Assembly: GCA_947172705.1 (NCBI GenBank)
Contig: CAMWCA010000016.1
Location: 1 to 58,841 of the forward strand
From: an uncultured Lachnospiraceae bacterium
GTDB lineage: Bacteria > Bacillota > Clostridia > Lachnospirales > Lachnospiraceae
DNA: 58,841 bases
Direction of reading: 5' to 3'
The notes beneath the pieces are model-generated. The model was not told where the DNA came from. It did not search any database and saw nothing but the letters and a program-made list of their open reading frames with translations. Of the stretch, positions 40,673 to 48,391 are shown one piece after another (position 1 is the stretch's first letter; the number at the start of each line of letters is the position of its first letter). Made by a program: the position numbers and the translations under genes.

Positions 40673-41350
40673 ATGAAAAAATATTACGAAAGGTATAAAC
40701 ATGCTATACCTCTTATCGTTTATGCCATTATTTACTGCACATGGTTTGCCTATCTGGAGCAAAAGGTAAAACATCCTGCAACCATTATCCATATGCAGCT
40801 GGATGATAAAATTCCTTTCCTGGAGGTTTTCGTCATACCTTATTTTTTATGGTTTGCCTATGTTTCCGTTGTTGTGCTGTACTGCTTTTTCAAAAACAAG
40901 CAGGAATATTATAGAACCTGCGTGTTCCTTTTTACAGGAATGACTGTTTTCCTGGTGATTTCAACCCTCTGGCCGAACGGGCACCATCTCCGCCCTCAGA
41001 TAATGCCCAGAGACAATGTTTTTACCTTCCTTATTGCAAACCTTTATAAAGCAGACACGCCCACCAATCTTTGGCCAAGCATCCATGTATATAATTCCAT
41101 CGGTGCCCATCTTGCAGTGGTGCACAACCAAAAGCTTGCAAAAAATAGGAAGCTCTGCACAGGCTCCTTTATCCTGTGCGTCTCCATTATTCTTTCGACA
41201 GTATTCATCAAGCAGCACTCCATGTTCGATGTGATCACTGCTTTTGTAATGGCAGGCGTTATGTATCTGGTGGTATATCAGGCTGATATTGTCACTTACT
41301 GTCAGGTGTACCGCTCCAACTGGAAGCACCGCAGAGTACGTCAGGTGTAA
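40673..41350 (+). CDS. PAP2-family membrane phosphatase
   Basis: 225-aa integral membrane protein with about six hydrophobic segments. The PAP2 motifs are degenerate but present: NLWPSIHVYNSIGAH (the S-x-H part) and KQHSMFDVITAF with the second catalytic His. This arrangement resembles the inositol phosphorylceramide synthase-like branch of PAP2. The start ATG 40,673 has GGAGG six bases upstream. It pairs with the lipid kinase gene. Confidence 0.82.
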   Translation: MKKYYERYKHAIPLIVYAIIYCTWFAYLEQKVKHPATIIHMQLDDKIPFLEVFVIPYFLWFAYVSVVVLYCFFKNKQEYYRTCVFLFTGMTVFLVISTLWPNGHHLRPQIMPRDNVFTFLIANLYKADTPTNLWPSIHVYNSIGAHLAVVHNQKLAKNRKLCTGSFILCVSIILSTVFIKQHSMFDVITAFVMAGVMYLVVYQADIVTYCQVYRSNWKHRRVRQV

Positions 41351-41382
41351 ACGAATGTCTCCGCACTTTGCCAGTCGATTTA
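41349..41382 (-). repeat. Short intergenic repeat, copy 3
   Basis: The minus strand reads CGACTGGCAAAGTGCGGAGA then CATTCGTTT, matching copies at 34,713 and 38,125 in inverted orientation. It sits between the PAP2 stop and the terminator. Confidence 0.5.
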
Positions 41383-41391
41383 GCGCAAATG

Positions 41392-41418
41392 AATGCCCTG
41401 CGTTGACGCGCAGGGCAT
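41392..41418. terminator. Bidirectional terminator
   Basis: AATGCCCTGCG / CGCAGGGCATT-type stem between the convergent PAP2 and GT2 genes, followed by TTTA. Confidence 0.85.
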
Positions 41419-41429
41419 TTTATATTGCA

Positions 41430-42455
41430 TTAATTAAAGTTAAAGAACCGCCGGCAGATCTTATACCCTTCCACCGAAATCTTTCTGCCTCCTCTTCCCG
41501 GCAGGTTCATGCACTGACCAAGTAAACCATATCTCAGCTTTCGATATATGATCCAGTCTTTCTTTTTCAGATAGTCCCACAGTTCCTTTTTCTTATCCAT
41601 ATTCTCCTTGGTGCCGGAGCGGATCAGTAAAATGGACGACACTGTTGTAATAATATCCAGATAGCTGAGCATATAACCAAAGCATTTTTTATTGGCAGAC
41701 ACCTTATTTTTATTTTCTACCATATAATCGATCATCAGCTTATTCACTCTGATCTGCTGGTCGATCCTTCCGATCATCACATCTTCATTCACAGACTGGT
41801 CTTCCCGTCCGATGTAATAGCGATAAAAATTCACATCCAGATAGTACATATTCCGCACATAGGGAAGGGGTTCAAAAACATAAAGATTATCCACATAAAA
41901 GGTGTGTTCCGGAAGCCGCAGCCCGCATTCCCGAAGAAGCTTGGTTCTGAAAATCACGGAATGCATTAAAATATATTGTCCCTTATGGAAATGCTTTACT
42001 TCCTTCCAGGTAAAGAGCTGGTTCACCGGAAGCGCATGCTTATAGCGCATGACCTTATGCCGCTTTTCCCCTACCTTTTCGTATACAAAATTGCTGACCA
42101 GCATATCCAGTACCGTTTCGCCCCCGGCAAGGTTCCTCAGGGTATCCAGGATCTGCCTATAAGCTTCCTCCTTCACCCAGTCGTCGCTGTCCACCACCTT
42201 AAAGTATAAACCTGTAGCATGGTCTATACCGGTATTAACGGCGGAGCCGTGTCCTCCATTCTCCTTGTGCACTGCCTTGATAACCAGGGGATATTTTTCC
42301 GCGTAGCGGTCCGCGATCTGTGCCGTTTCATCTGTAGAACCGTCGTCCACTATGATGATCTCTATATCCTCTCCACCCTTTAACAATGATTCCACACACT
42401 TTTCCATATATGCCGCCGAATTATAGCAGGGCACCACAAAGGATAAAAGCTTCAT
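41430..42455 (-). CDS. Glycosyltransferase family 2
   Basis: 341-aa GT-A fold transferase: N-terminal FVVPCYNSAAYM, sugar-nucleotide site DDGSTDET, and metal motif VDSDDW. There is no membrane segment, so it works in the cytoplasm or at the inner membrane face, adding sugars to a surface glycan or glycolipid. AGGAG lies nine bases before the start. Acceptor and sugar are unknown. Confidence 0.88.
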   Translation of the reverse strand: MKLLSFVVPCYNSAAYMEKCVESLLKGGEDIEIIIVDDGSTDETAQIADRYAEKYPLVIKAVHKENGGHGSAVNTGIDHATGLYFKVVDSDDWVKEEAYRQILDTLRNLAGGETVLDMLVSNFVYEKVGEKRHKVMRYKHALPVNQLFTWKEVKHFHKGQYILMHSVIFRTKLLRECGLRLPEHTFYVDNLYVFEPLPYVRNMYYLDVNFYRYYIGREDQSVNEDVMIGRIDQQIRVNKLMIDYMVENKNKVSANKKCFGYMLSYLDIITTVSSILLIRSGTKENMDKKKELWDYLKKKDWIIYRKLRYGLLGQCMNLPGRGGRKISVEGYKICRRFFNFN

Positions 42456-42520
42456 TTTATTTACTCCTGTTGATCTTTTATTATGTTACCTTTTTATCAT
42501 ACCCATTTTGTCCAAAAGAA

Positions 42521-44251
42521 TCAACTTAAGAAATTCTGAAGATAAACACGATAAGCGGAAGGAATAGCATACTTATCCCTTACCTCCTCAGGCTCCACAA
42601 AAAGCATACCGCTCTTATTTCCCTTTTCCGCCAGTTCGTCCACTCTCACCTCATAGCCGATCATGTGCCATTCCTTGTGGGTAAAAATATGCCTGCTGTC
42701 TTCAAGGGCTTTGACCTTTAGTACGGACAGCCCTTCCTTCTTTAAATAATCTACCACCTGCTTTCCGGACAGGTGTCCCTCCAGGCATGGAAATTCATAC
42801 ATTCCCGCAAGAAGCCCCTTTGCAGGTCTTCTCATGAGTGCGGCGCGGGTATCATCTCGAATGATCAGAACCGTCTTTTCCTCTATGGTTCTGGGTTTTT
42901 TAGGGGTCTTACAGGGAAATTCCAGTTCGCGTTGCTGCTCATGTGCCATGCAGCTTTCCACCCATGGGCATTCCCCGCAATGAGGCATGCCTGTGGGAAG
43001 ACACACCATAGCTCCCAGCTCCATCAACGCCTGATTAAAATCCCCCGGACGCTCCTCTGGCATTTCAAGGGACAATTCCTGCTCGATCCGGGCACGTACC
43101 CCCGATTGTGCTATATCCCTTTGATCTCCCTTTAGTCTGGAAAGCACTCTGAGCACATTGCCGTCCACTGCGGGAACCTTTTTGCCGTAGGCGATGGAAC
43201 TGACAGCCCCTGCCGTATAACTGCCGATTCCCGGCAGCTTGATCAGTTCCTCATATTCTTCCGGCATCCTTCCGCCGTACTCTTCCATAATCATCACAGC
43301 CGCTTTTTTCAGGTTTCTTACCCGGTTATAATAGCCAAGCCCCTCCCATAGCTTTAACAGTTCTCCCTCCTGCGCCCTGGCGAGGGAAGGGATATCGGGC
43401 AGTGCCTTCATAAAACGGTCGTAATAGGGTTTCACAGCCTCCACTCTGGTCTGTTGCAGCATGATCTCCGATACCCACACATGATAAGGGGTTGGCTCCT
43501 CTCGCCAAGGCAAAATTCTTCTGCCCCGGTCATACCACTTCATCAGGTTCTCTTCCGCCGCCTCCAGCAGAGAAAGCTTCACCGGCACCTGCCGGTTGAT
43601 TTCCATGGAATCAGGCGTAACCAGACAATCCCAGGCAAGTACCTTTACCCCCGCTCGGCTGGCTTCCAGAAGCGCCTGGGCAAATTCCGGATGGGTTTTG
43701 CGGTTAGGGGTAAAATATTTTACATTCTCCATCTGCACCACGAAAATAATATATGCCCGATAGCCTGCCTTTACCGCCTCCGCCAGCTCATGGATATGCT
43801 TCACGGCGCGTTGGGAAGGTGCATCGGGAAACAGCACAACGTCCTCCTGCTCCAGGGTGACGCCCTTTACCTCAATAAAAACCTTATCCTTTGGAGTCTC
43901 CACATAAAAATCAAAGCGGGAATTATGATATTGGCTTTCCGGTTTCACTGACACAATATCCGGAAACAGCCCTCCCTTTAAAAGCCACTCCTCCACAGCC
44001 TTATTGGGCGCCTGGGAATCCATATTGATCAAACGGCTGCCCTTTTTAACCGCTACCAGATCATAGGCGGTGCTTCTCTTTGGATTATCGCTTTTATCCA
44101 AGTAAACCTCTGCCTGGTCTGTCAACAGTTCTCGGCATCTTCCCGTATTTTTAACGTGAACCTTTTCCCTTTTGCCCGCCATGTTCACATAGGCTATAAA
44201 TCTGTTTGGGCGGCTCTCGAACCGCCCTTCCAAAATCTCTCTGTATCTCAT
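42521..44251 (-). CDS. SfsA-MutY fusion protein
   Basis: 576-aa fusion. Residues 1-226 are a complete SfsA domain (VKNTGRCRELL, SRFDFYVE, VFIEVKGVTLE, FPDAPSQRA), a putative nuclease. Residues 227-576 are a complete MutY adenine glycosylase: catalytic Glu262 in SEIMLQQTRVE, helix-hairpin-helix LPGIGSYTAGA (339-349), catalytic Asp363 in VDGN, Fe-S cysteines 417/425/428/434 and a NUDIX-like C-terminal domain that reads 8-oxoG. It would remove A opposite 8-oxoG. The start ATG 44,251 has GAGGAAAC upstream; the longer frame from 44,380 overlaps the 5'-nucleotidase gene. Confidence 0.9.
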   Translation of the reverse strand: MRYREILEGRFESRPNRFIAYVNMAGKREKVHVKNTGRCRELLTDQAEVYLDKSDNPKRSTAYDLVAVKKGSRLINMDSQAPNKAVEEWLLKGGLFPDIVSVKPESQYHNSRFDFYVETPKDKVFIEVKGVTLEQEDVVLFPDAPSQRAVKHIHELAEAVKAGYRAYIIFVVQMENVKYFTPNRKTHPEFAQALLEASRAGVKVLAWDCLVTPDSMEINRQVPVKLSLLEAAEENLMKWYDRGRRILPWREEPTPYHVWVSEIMLQQTRVEAVKPYYDRFMKALPDIPSLARAQEGELLKLWEGLGYYNRVRNLKKAAVMIMEEYGGRMPEEYEELIKLPGIGSYTAGAVSSIAYGKKVPAVDGNVLRVLSRLKGDQRDIAQSGVRARIEQELSLEMPEERPGDFNQALMELGAMVCLPTGMPHCGECPWVESCMAHEQQRELEFPCKTPKKPRTIEEKTVLIIRDDTRAALMRRPAKGLLAGMYEFPCLEGHLSGKQVVDYLKKEGLSVLKVKALEDSRHIFTHKEWHMIGYEVRVDELAEKGNKSGMLFVEPEEVRDKYAIPSAYRVYLQNFLS

Positions 44252-44258
44252 TGTTTCC

Positions 44259-45191
44259 TCACGGATCTCTTTTATTTTCCTGTTTATCCTGCTGCTTATA
44301 GGGCACCCTTGCCGAGGGCACCACCTGGGATGCCGACGCCGTATGCACCGCCTGATCGTCAAAGAAGATATGGGCTCCAAATGCTTTTAACACATCCCTC
44401 TTTGTAATCCCGCCCAGAAAGAACGCTTCGTCGATCCGCACATTCCATGCCCTGAGGGTCCTGATCACACGCTCATGCGCAGGCGCGCTTCTTGCGGTAA
44501 CTAATGCGGTGCGTATGGGAGCCTGCTCCGGCGAAAATTCCCTTTGCAGATCGGAAATAGTCTTTAAAAACTTTGCAAAAGGACCCTGGTTCAGGGGACG
44601 CTCCGCCTGAAGCCTTTCGTTTTCTTCGAAAGCCTCCAGCCCCTTTTCCTGAAAAATTCTTTCCGACTCATCGGAAAACAGCACTGCGTCTCCGTCAAAG
44701 GCGATACGGATCTGGGCGATCTCCTTTCCGTTCTCATAGCTTCTGATCTCGTCGCAGCATATAATCCCCGCCGCAATTCCACAGTCCACCGCCGCCTGCA
44801 CATCCGCTTCGTCTGCTGATAAATACAGATCCGTATGAAACGCTTCCAGATAGGGGGCAAGAGAAGCCCCGCTTGCCAGCACCGCCCTTGAAATGTCCAA
44901 CCCATAATGCGCCACAGCGTTAAAAACTCTAAGGGAAGTGTCCGGGCTGTTATGGGACATGATAATTACCTCCACCCGCCCTTCCTGCCCCGGAAGCCTG
45001 TTGATATTCAGCAGTGCTTCGATCAGACGGAACCCGTTCCCCGGCGCCAAAAGCTCCTTCTCATGCTCTACCTGATACTGACAGTATGCCTCCACTCCCT
45101 GAGAACGAAAAATTTCGTTTTCCACGGTGAGATCAAACAGGGCGCGTGAAGACACGCCGATCACCAGTCTGTTTTCCAAATCATATGCCAT
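44259..45191 (-). CDS. Cytosolic 5'-nucleotidase (PF06189 type)
   Basis: 310-aa protein of the 5'-nucleotidase family PF06189: VGVSSRALFDL near the start, IMSHNSPDTSLRVFNAV, a haloacid-like AFDGDAVLFSDESE segment and DEAFFLGGITKRDVLKAF. It hydrolyses nucleoside monophosphates in the cytoplasm. AAGGAG lies nine bases before the ATG. It lies 7 bp upstream of the SfsA-MutY gene and is probably cotranscribed with it. Confidence 0.85.
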   Translation of the reverse strand: MAYDLENRLVIGVSSRALFDLTVENEIFRSQGVEAYCQYQVEHEKELLAPGNGFRLIEALLNINRLPGQEGRVEVIIMSHNSPDTSLRVFNAVAHYGLDISRAVLASGASLAPYLEAFHTDLYLSADEADVQAAVDCGIAAGIICCDEIRSYENGKEIAQIRIAFDGDAVLFSDESERIFQEKGLEAFEENERLQAERPLNQGPFAKFLKTISDLQREFSPEQAPIRTALVTARSAPAHERVIRTLRAWNVRIDEAFFLGGITKRDVLKAFGAHIFFDDQAVHTASASQVVPSARVPYKQQDKQENKRDP

Positions 45192-45233
45192 AAAATGCTC
45201 CTTCCTCTCCGCTGCGGGTTTGGAAGCTGCATC

Positions 45234-45848
45234 TTATCTCAGGCGGTTGCACTCATATTTTTCAAGAGTCATAAGGCAGCTTCGCAGCTGTGCAAGACGG
45301 TCATCCGTATCGCCCTCTCCAATTTCCACATCCACCGCCATCGCCATGGTGTTGATCATCTCATCGGTAATGCGATGCTGCAGCGCCGACAATATGTTGA
45401 GACGCTCCCCATAGCTTCCGGCATCCAAAAACTCCAATACCAGCGGATCTATATTTAATTCCTCTTCTTCCATGGAAGAACTTTCTTCTGAAGAAGTTTC
45501 CTCTCCAAAAGACATTTCCTTCTCTTCCTGAGAAAGCTCCTTTTCTTTCTGCTCCGGCTGCCGCCCTCCCCATTCTTCTTCTCTTCTGACGGAAGAAGGA
45601 ACAGAGGGCTGGATCAACTCCTCCTGAAGGGTGAAGCGGTATTCGGAACCTGCCTCCGGATAAGTTTCACCATCCAGTTTTTCCATAAACATGGCAAGGG
45701 GTCTTGCATAAACCTCATAGCTTCCGTAAAGAGCCTGATAAACCACCAGCTCTTCTCCTGTTTCCGTGTGCTTTGCCAGGGTAACGATTCTATAAAGGTT
45801 TCCCTTAAAATGCTTGTAGATCTGTCCGGGTGACGGAATATTTGACAT
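45234..45848 (-). CDS. DUF1653 domain protein
   Basis: About 204 aa. An N-terminal DUF1653 domain (PGQIYKHFKGNLYRIVTLAK, VVYQALYG, VYARPLAMF) is followed by a Glu/Ser-rich disordered linker (about 95-150) and a short C-terminal helical region. The function of DUF1653 is unknown. The start ATG 45,848 has GGAGG seven bases upstream; 45,869 is less suitable. It is in line with the 5'-nucleotidase gene, 42 bp away. Confidence 0.82.
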   Translation of the reverse strand: MSNIPSPGQIYKHFKGNLYRIVTLAKHTETGEELVVYQALYGSYEVYARPLAMFMEKLDGETYPEAGSEYRFTLQEELIQPSVPSSVRREEEWGGRQPEQKEKELSQEEKEMSFGEETSSEESSSMEEEELNIDPLVLEFLDAGSYGERLNILSALQHRITDEMINTMAMAVDVEIGEGDTDDRLAQLRSCLMTLEKYECNRLR

Positions 45849-45925
45849 AGCTTTCCTCCATTCTGCCATACAGGCGCGTAACTATATCAATTATAAGCCC
45901 TCTCCCGGCTGTTGTCATGCTTCTT

Positions 45926-46312
45926 TTAAGAATCTGTTTCCAGAAATTCATGGTAAATACTACAATCTTCTACAGGAAACGCTATTTCTTCACATTCCTT
46001 AAGCAACGCATCCCGTTCTCCTGCATCCAGCCTGTTAATCCTCCTATGATGGATCGTTACCGTATATTCCCGGCTGCCATCCTCCTGGGTCACTCTGTTC
46101 ATAGTTATCCCGCTGTTACAATACCCCTTTTCCTCCAGCAGGCTGCTGACACGTGCAGCATATTCCTGCTCCAGTATCCGCCAGCTCTGCTCCTCCACCT
46201 GGGCTTTCCCTTTGCTTTGGCAAAATACCGTACCGGAAATGCAAAAAGCTGCAATCAGTATTAAAATCGCTGTTAAAACCGCCGTTATTGCCGCATCCCT
46301 TAATTTCTTCAT
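45926..46312 (-). CDS. Membrane-anchored protein, unknown (128 aa)
   Basis: One N-terminal membrane helix (about 8-31) followed by an extracytoplasmic alpha/beta domain of about 95 residues with TVTIHHRRINRLD. No family is recognised. AGGAGG lies eight bases before the start. It lies 77 bp upstream of the DUF1653 gene on the same strand. Confidence 0.7.
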   Translation of the reverse strand: MKKLRDAAITAVLTAILILIAAFCISGTVFCQSKGKAQVEEQSWRILEQEYAARVSSLLEEKGYCNSGITMNRVTQEDGSREYTVTIHHRRINRLDAGERDALLKECEEIAFPVEDCSIYHEFLETDS

Positions 46313-46386
46313 AAGTCTTCCTCCTGATCCGTTTCCTTTGTCTTTCTTTTCCTGTTATCTATAGTATAAAAAAAGATGTGTACAAT

Positions 46387-46427
46387 AAAAAGGACTCTGA
46401 AATATTAAAATTTCAAAGTCCATTTTT
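46387..46427. terminator. Terminator of the HAD gene
   Basis: Stem GGACTTTGAAAT / ATTTCAGAGTCC read on the minus strand, flanked by A and T runs on both sides. Confidence 0.85.
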
Positions 46428-46461
46428 ACAAACCATTTTCCAGGTCTTTTAAGCTTTTTCC

Positions 46462-47202
46462 TCAGAAAACTTCACCTATCTTTTGCAGCCGCCTGCAGCC
46501 GGAGGGAAGCTGTTCCGGCTCCTCGCCGGATTGTGCCGTAAATATGTACATGCTGTCGATTCCATAGCTTTCCGCTCCCTGGATATCCGCCCGGTACTCG
46601 TTCCCCACCATCACCGACGCCTCCTTTTTCAGGTCATACTTTTGAAAAAGCGCGTCAAAAAAGAAAAGAGAAGGCTTTTTCACTCCCGCATCGGAGGAAT
46701 AAAAAATACCGTCAAAGAGGTCGTATATTCCCAGCATCCGCATTTCAGGCTCCGTAAACATACGCTGGGCGTTGGACAGAAGGTATACCCTTTTCCCTGC
46801 CTTTTTCAAACGCATCAGGAGCTCTTTAGCCCCCTCAAACAGCCTGATATATCCCATGGACAGGCTTCGGAAAACAATGCCCAGCTCACCGATCTGTTCC
46901 GGCGTTGCTAAAACTCCTTTCTCTGAGAGGAGCTTTGCAAATACATTCTCCAAAAGGATTTCGATTTCCTCATCCTCAAGTTCCTGCGTATCCAATCTTT
47001 TCCTCATCTCCCTGCCCGCCTCCGCAAGTTCCTCCGCCACAAGCCGCTGATACTGCCTGTGCAGCTCTGACGGTGCGTAGGGAGCGCCCAGCATGGAAAA
47101 AATACACGACATGTTTTTCCACAGAGAAGCTTTTCCCTCGTTTGTATAAATATCCACCAGGGTTCCATACAGATCAAAAATATAATTCTGATATTCTTTC
47201 AT
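46462..47202 (-). CDS. HAD-family hydrolase
   Basis: 246-aa HAD phosphatase: nucleophile motif FDLYGTLVDI, a helical cap (about 20-95), motif II LLSNAQ, Lys in GVKKPS and the acidic MVGNEYRADIQGA motif. YjjG-like nucleotidase or general phosphatase activity is likely; the substrate is unknown. AAAAGGA lies upstream of the start. It is in line with the DUF362 gene 55 bp upstream. Confidence 0.88.
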   Translation of the reverse strand: MKEYQNYIFDLYGTLVDIYTNEGKASLWKNMSCIFSMLGAPYAPSELHRQYQRLVAEELAEAGREMRKRLDTQELEDEEIEILLENVFAKLLSEKGVLATPEQIGELGIVFRSLSMGYIRLFEGAKELLMRLKKAGKRVYLLSNAQRMFTEPEMRMLGIYDLFDGIFYSSDAGVKKPSLFFFDALFQKYDLKKEASVMVGNEYRADIQGAESYGIDSMYIFTAQSGEEPEQLPSGCRRLQKIGEVF

Positions 47203-47257
47203 ACTCTGTCCGTCCTTTTATAAAACCTTCCTTGGTTTCTCCTGTTATTTTAAACGC

Positions 47258-48373
47258 CTACAACGCTTTCTTCACGGAAATCGCCTTCATGGGGCACATT
47301 TCCTGACAGCAGAAGCAGGAAATGCAGCCTTTTTTCCTGAATTTGGCTTTTTTATTCTCAATCCTGATAATATGGGCAGGACAGCTCTCGGCGCATTTTC
47401 CGCATCCTACGCACAGTTCTTTGTTCAACTGAGGGTAGGATTTAAAGAGCTTTCCTCCCAGAAAGGCAACGGGCTTTTGTAAAAATTTAGGAAATGCCCC
47501 TGTAAAATCCAGCTTGTGAGTATCCGGAAGCTGAAAGGGCGTCAGGTTCTCCGGCGCCGGATCTCCCGTCAGCTCTATTTCCTCCGGTTTTGCCAGCCCT
47601 TTTTCCACTGCCTGCCGAATCATTTCGATTTTCATGGGATCAAGCCCCATAAGCCCTGCCGCAAAATAGTCCTGAGTATAAAAATCCCTCGCCCCCAAAA
47701 GCAGCCCCAAAGGATGGGAGGTACCTCCGGTAGGTCCGTTTCCTTCCATGGCGTCTATAGCGTCTATGATGGTCAGCTGAGGGTTTACCGTCTGGGCAAG
47801 CTCTAAAAGCATCCGGGAAAAATCCTGGATATCCGGCCATCTGTAATGCATCTGGGGTTTTTCAAGCCCGGGTATGGTTCCGAACAGATTTTTAATGCCC
47901 CCCGAATAGCCCGTCATGGCATGGGTCTTCAGTTTGCAGATGTTGATCACATAATCCGCTTCCAGAATCGGCGTAATAATATGAAAGGAATGATTGGAAA
48001 ATCCCCCCGGACAGTTCACCGTCTTCGCAGAAAAATCCATATTCAGCTTAACCTCCGGTTCCAGCTGCCTTAAGCCGCACACGTTATATACATTTTTCAT
48101 GTATTCGCCGTTGTAGAGCCCTCCGGAGCTTTCTGCAAGAAGAATGTCCTCCACCCCCTGCTCTCTCAGCCAGCGCGCCGCCGCCTTAATCACAAGGGGA
48201 TGGGTGGTGACAGGATACGCCGGGCTTTTTGCCATAACAAGGTTGGGCTTGATCACCACCTTTAAGCCGGGACGCATATCTTTTGCAATATCCAGCCTTT
48301 CCATCATCTTGCAGACAGCGGGATAGATCAGCTCCTCTTTATATTCCGGTACCTGGTATAATGTCTGAAGCAT
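47258..48373 (-). CDS. DUF362 protein with C-terminal 2x[4Fe-4S] ferredoxin domain
   Basis: 371 aa. The DUF362 domain (VVIKPNLVMAKSP, LLAESSGG, INICKLKTHAMTGYSGGIKN) fills about residues 1-270. The C terminus has two ferredoxin cluster motifs, CVGCGKCAESCP and CISCFCCQEMCP. Likely an electron-transfer or cofactor-maturation protein of anaerobes; the exact role is unknown. It follows the CopA gene by 18 bp and could be cotranscribed with it. Confidence 0.88.
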   Translation of the reverse strand: MLQTLYQVPEYKEELIYPAVCKMMERLDIAKDMRPGLKVVIKPNLVMAKSPAYPVTTHPLVIKAAARWLREQGVEDILLAESSGGLYNGEYMKNVYNVCGLRQLEPEVKLNMDFSAKTVNCPGGFSNHSFHIITPILEADYVINICKLKTHAMTGYSGGIKNLFGTIPGLEKPQMHYRWPDIQDFSRMLLELAQTVNPQLTIIDAIDAMEGNGPTGGTSHPLGLLLGARDFYTQDYFAAGLMGLDPMKIEMIRQAVEKGLAKPEEIELTGDPAPENLTPFQLPDTHKLDFTGAFPKFLQKPVAFLGGKLFKSYPQLNKELCVGCGKCAESCPAHIIRIENKKAKFRKKGCISCFCCQEMCPMKAISVKKAL

Positions 48374-48391
48374 ATGCTTTCCTTTCTTTCA

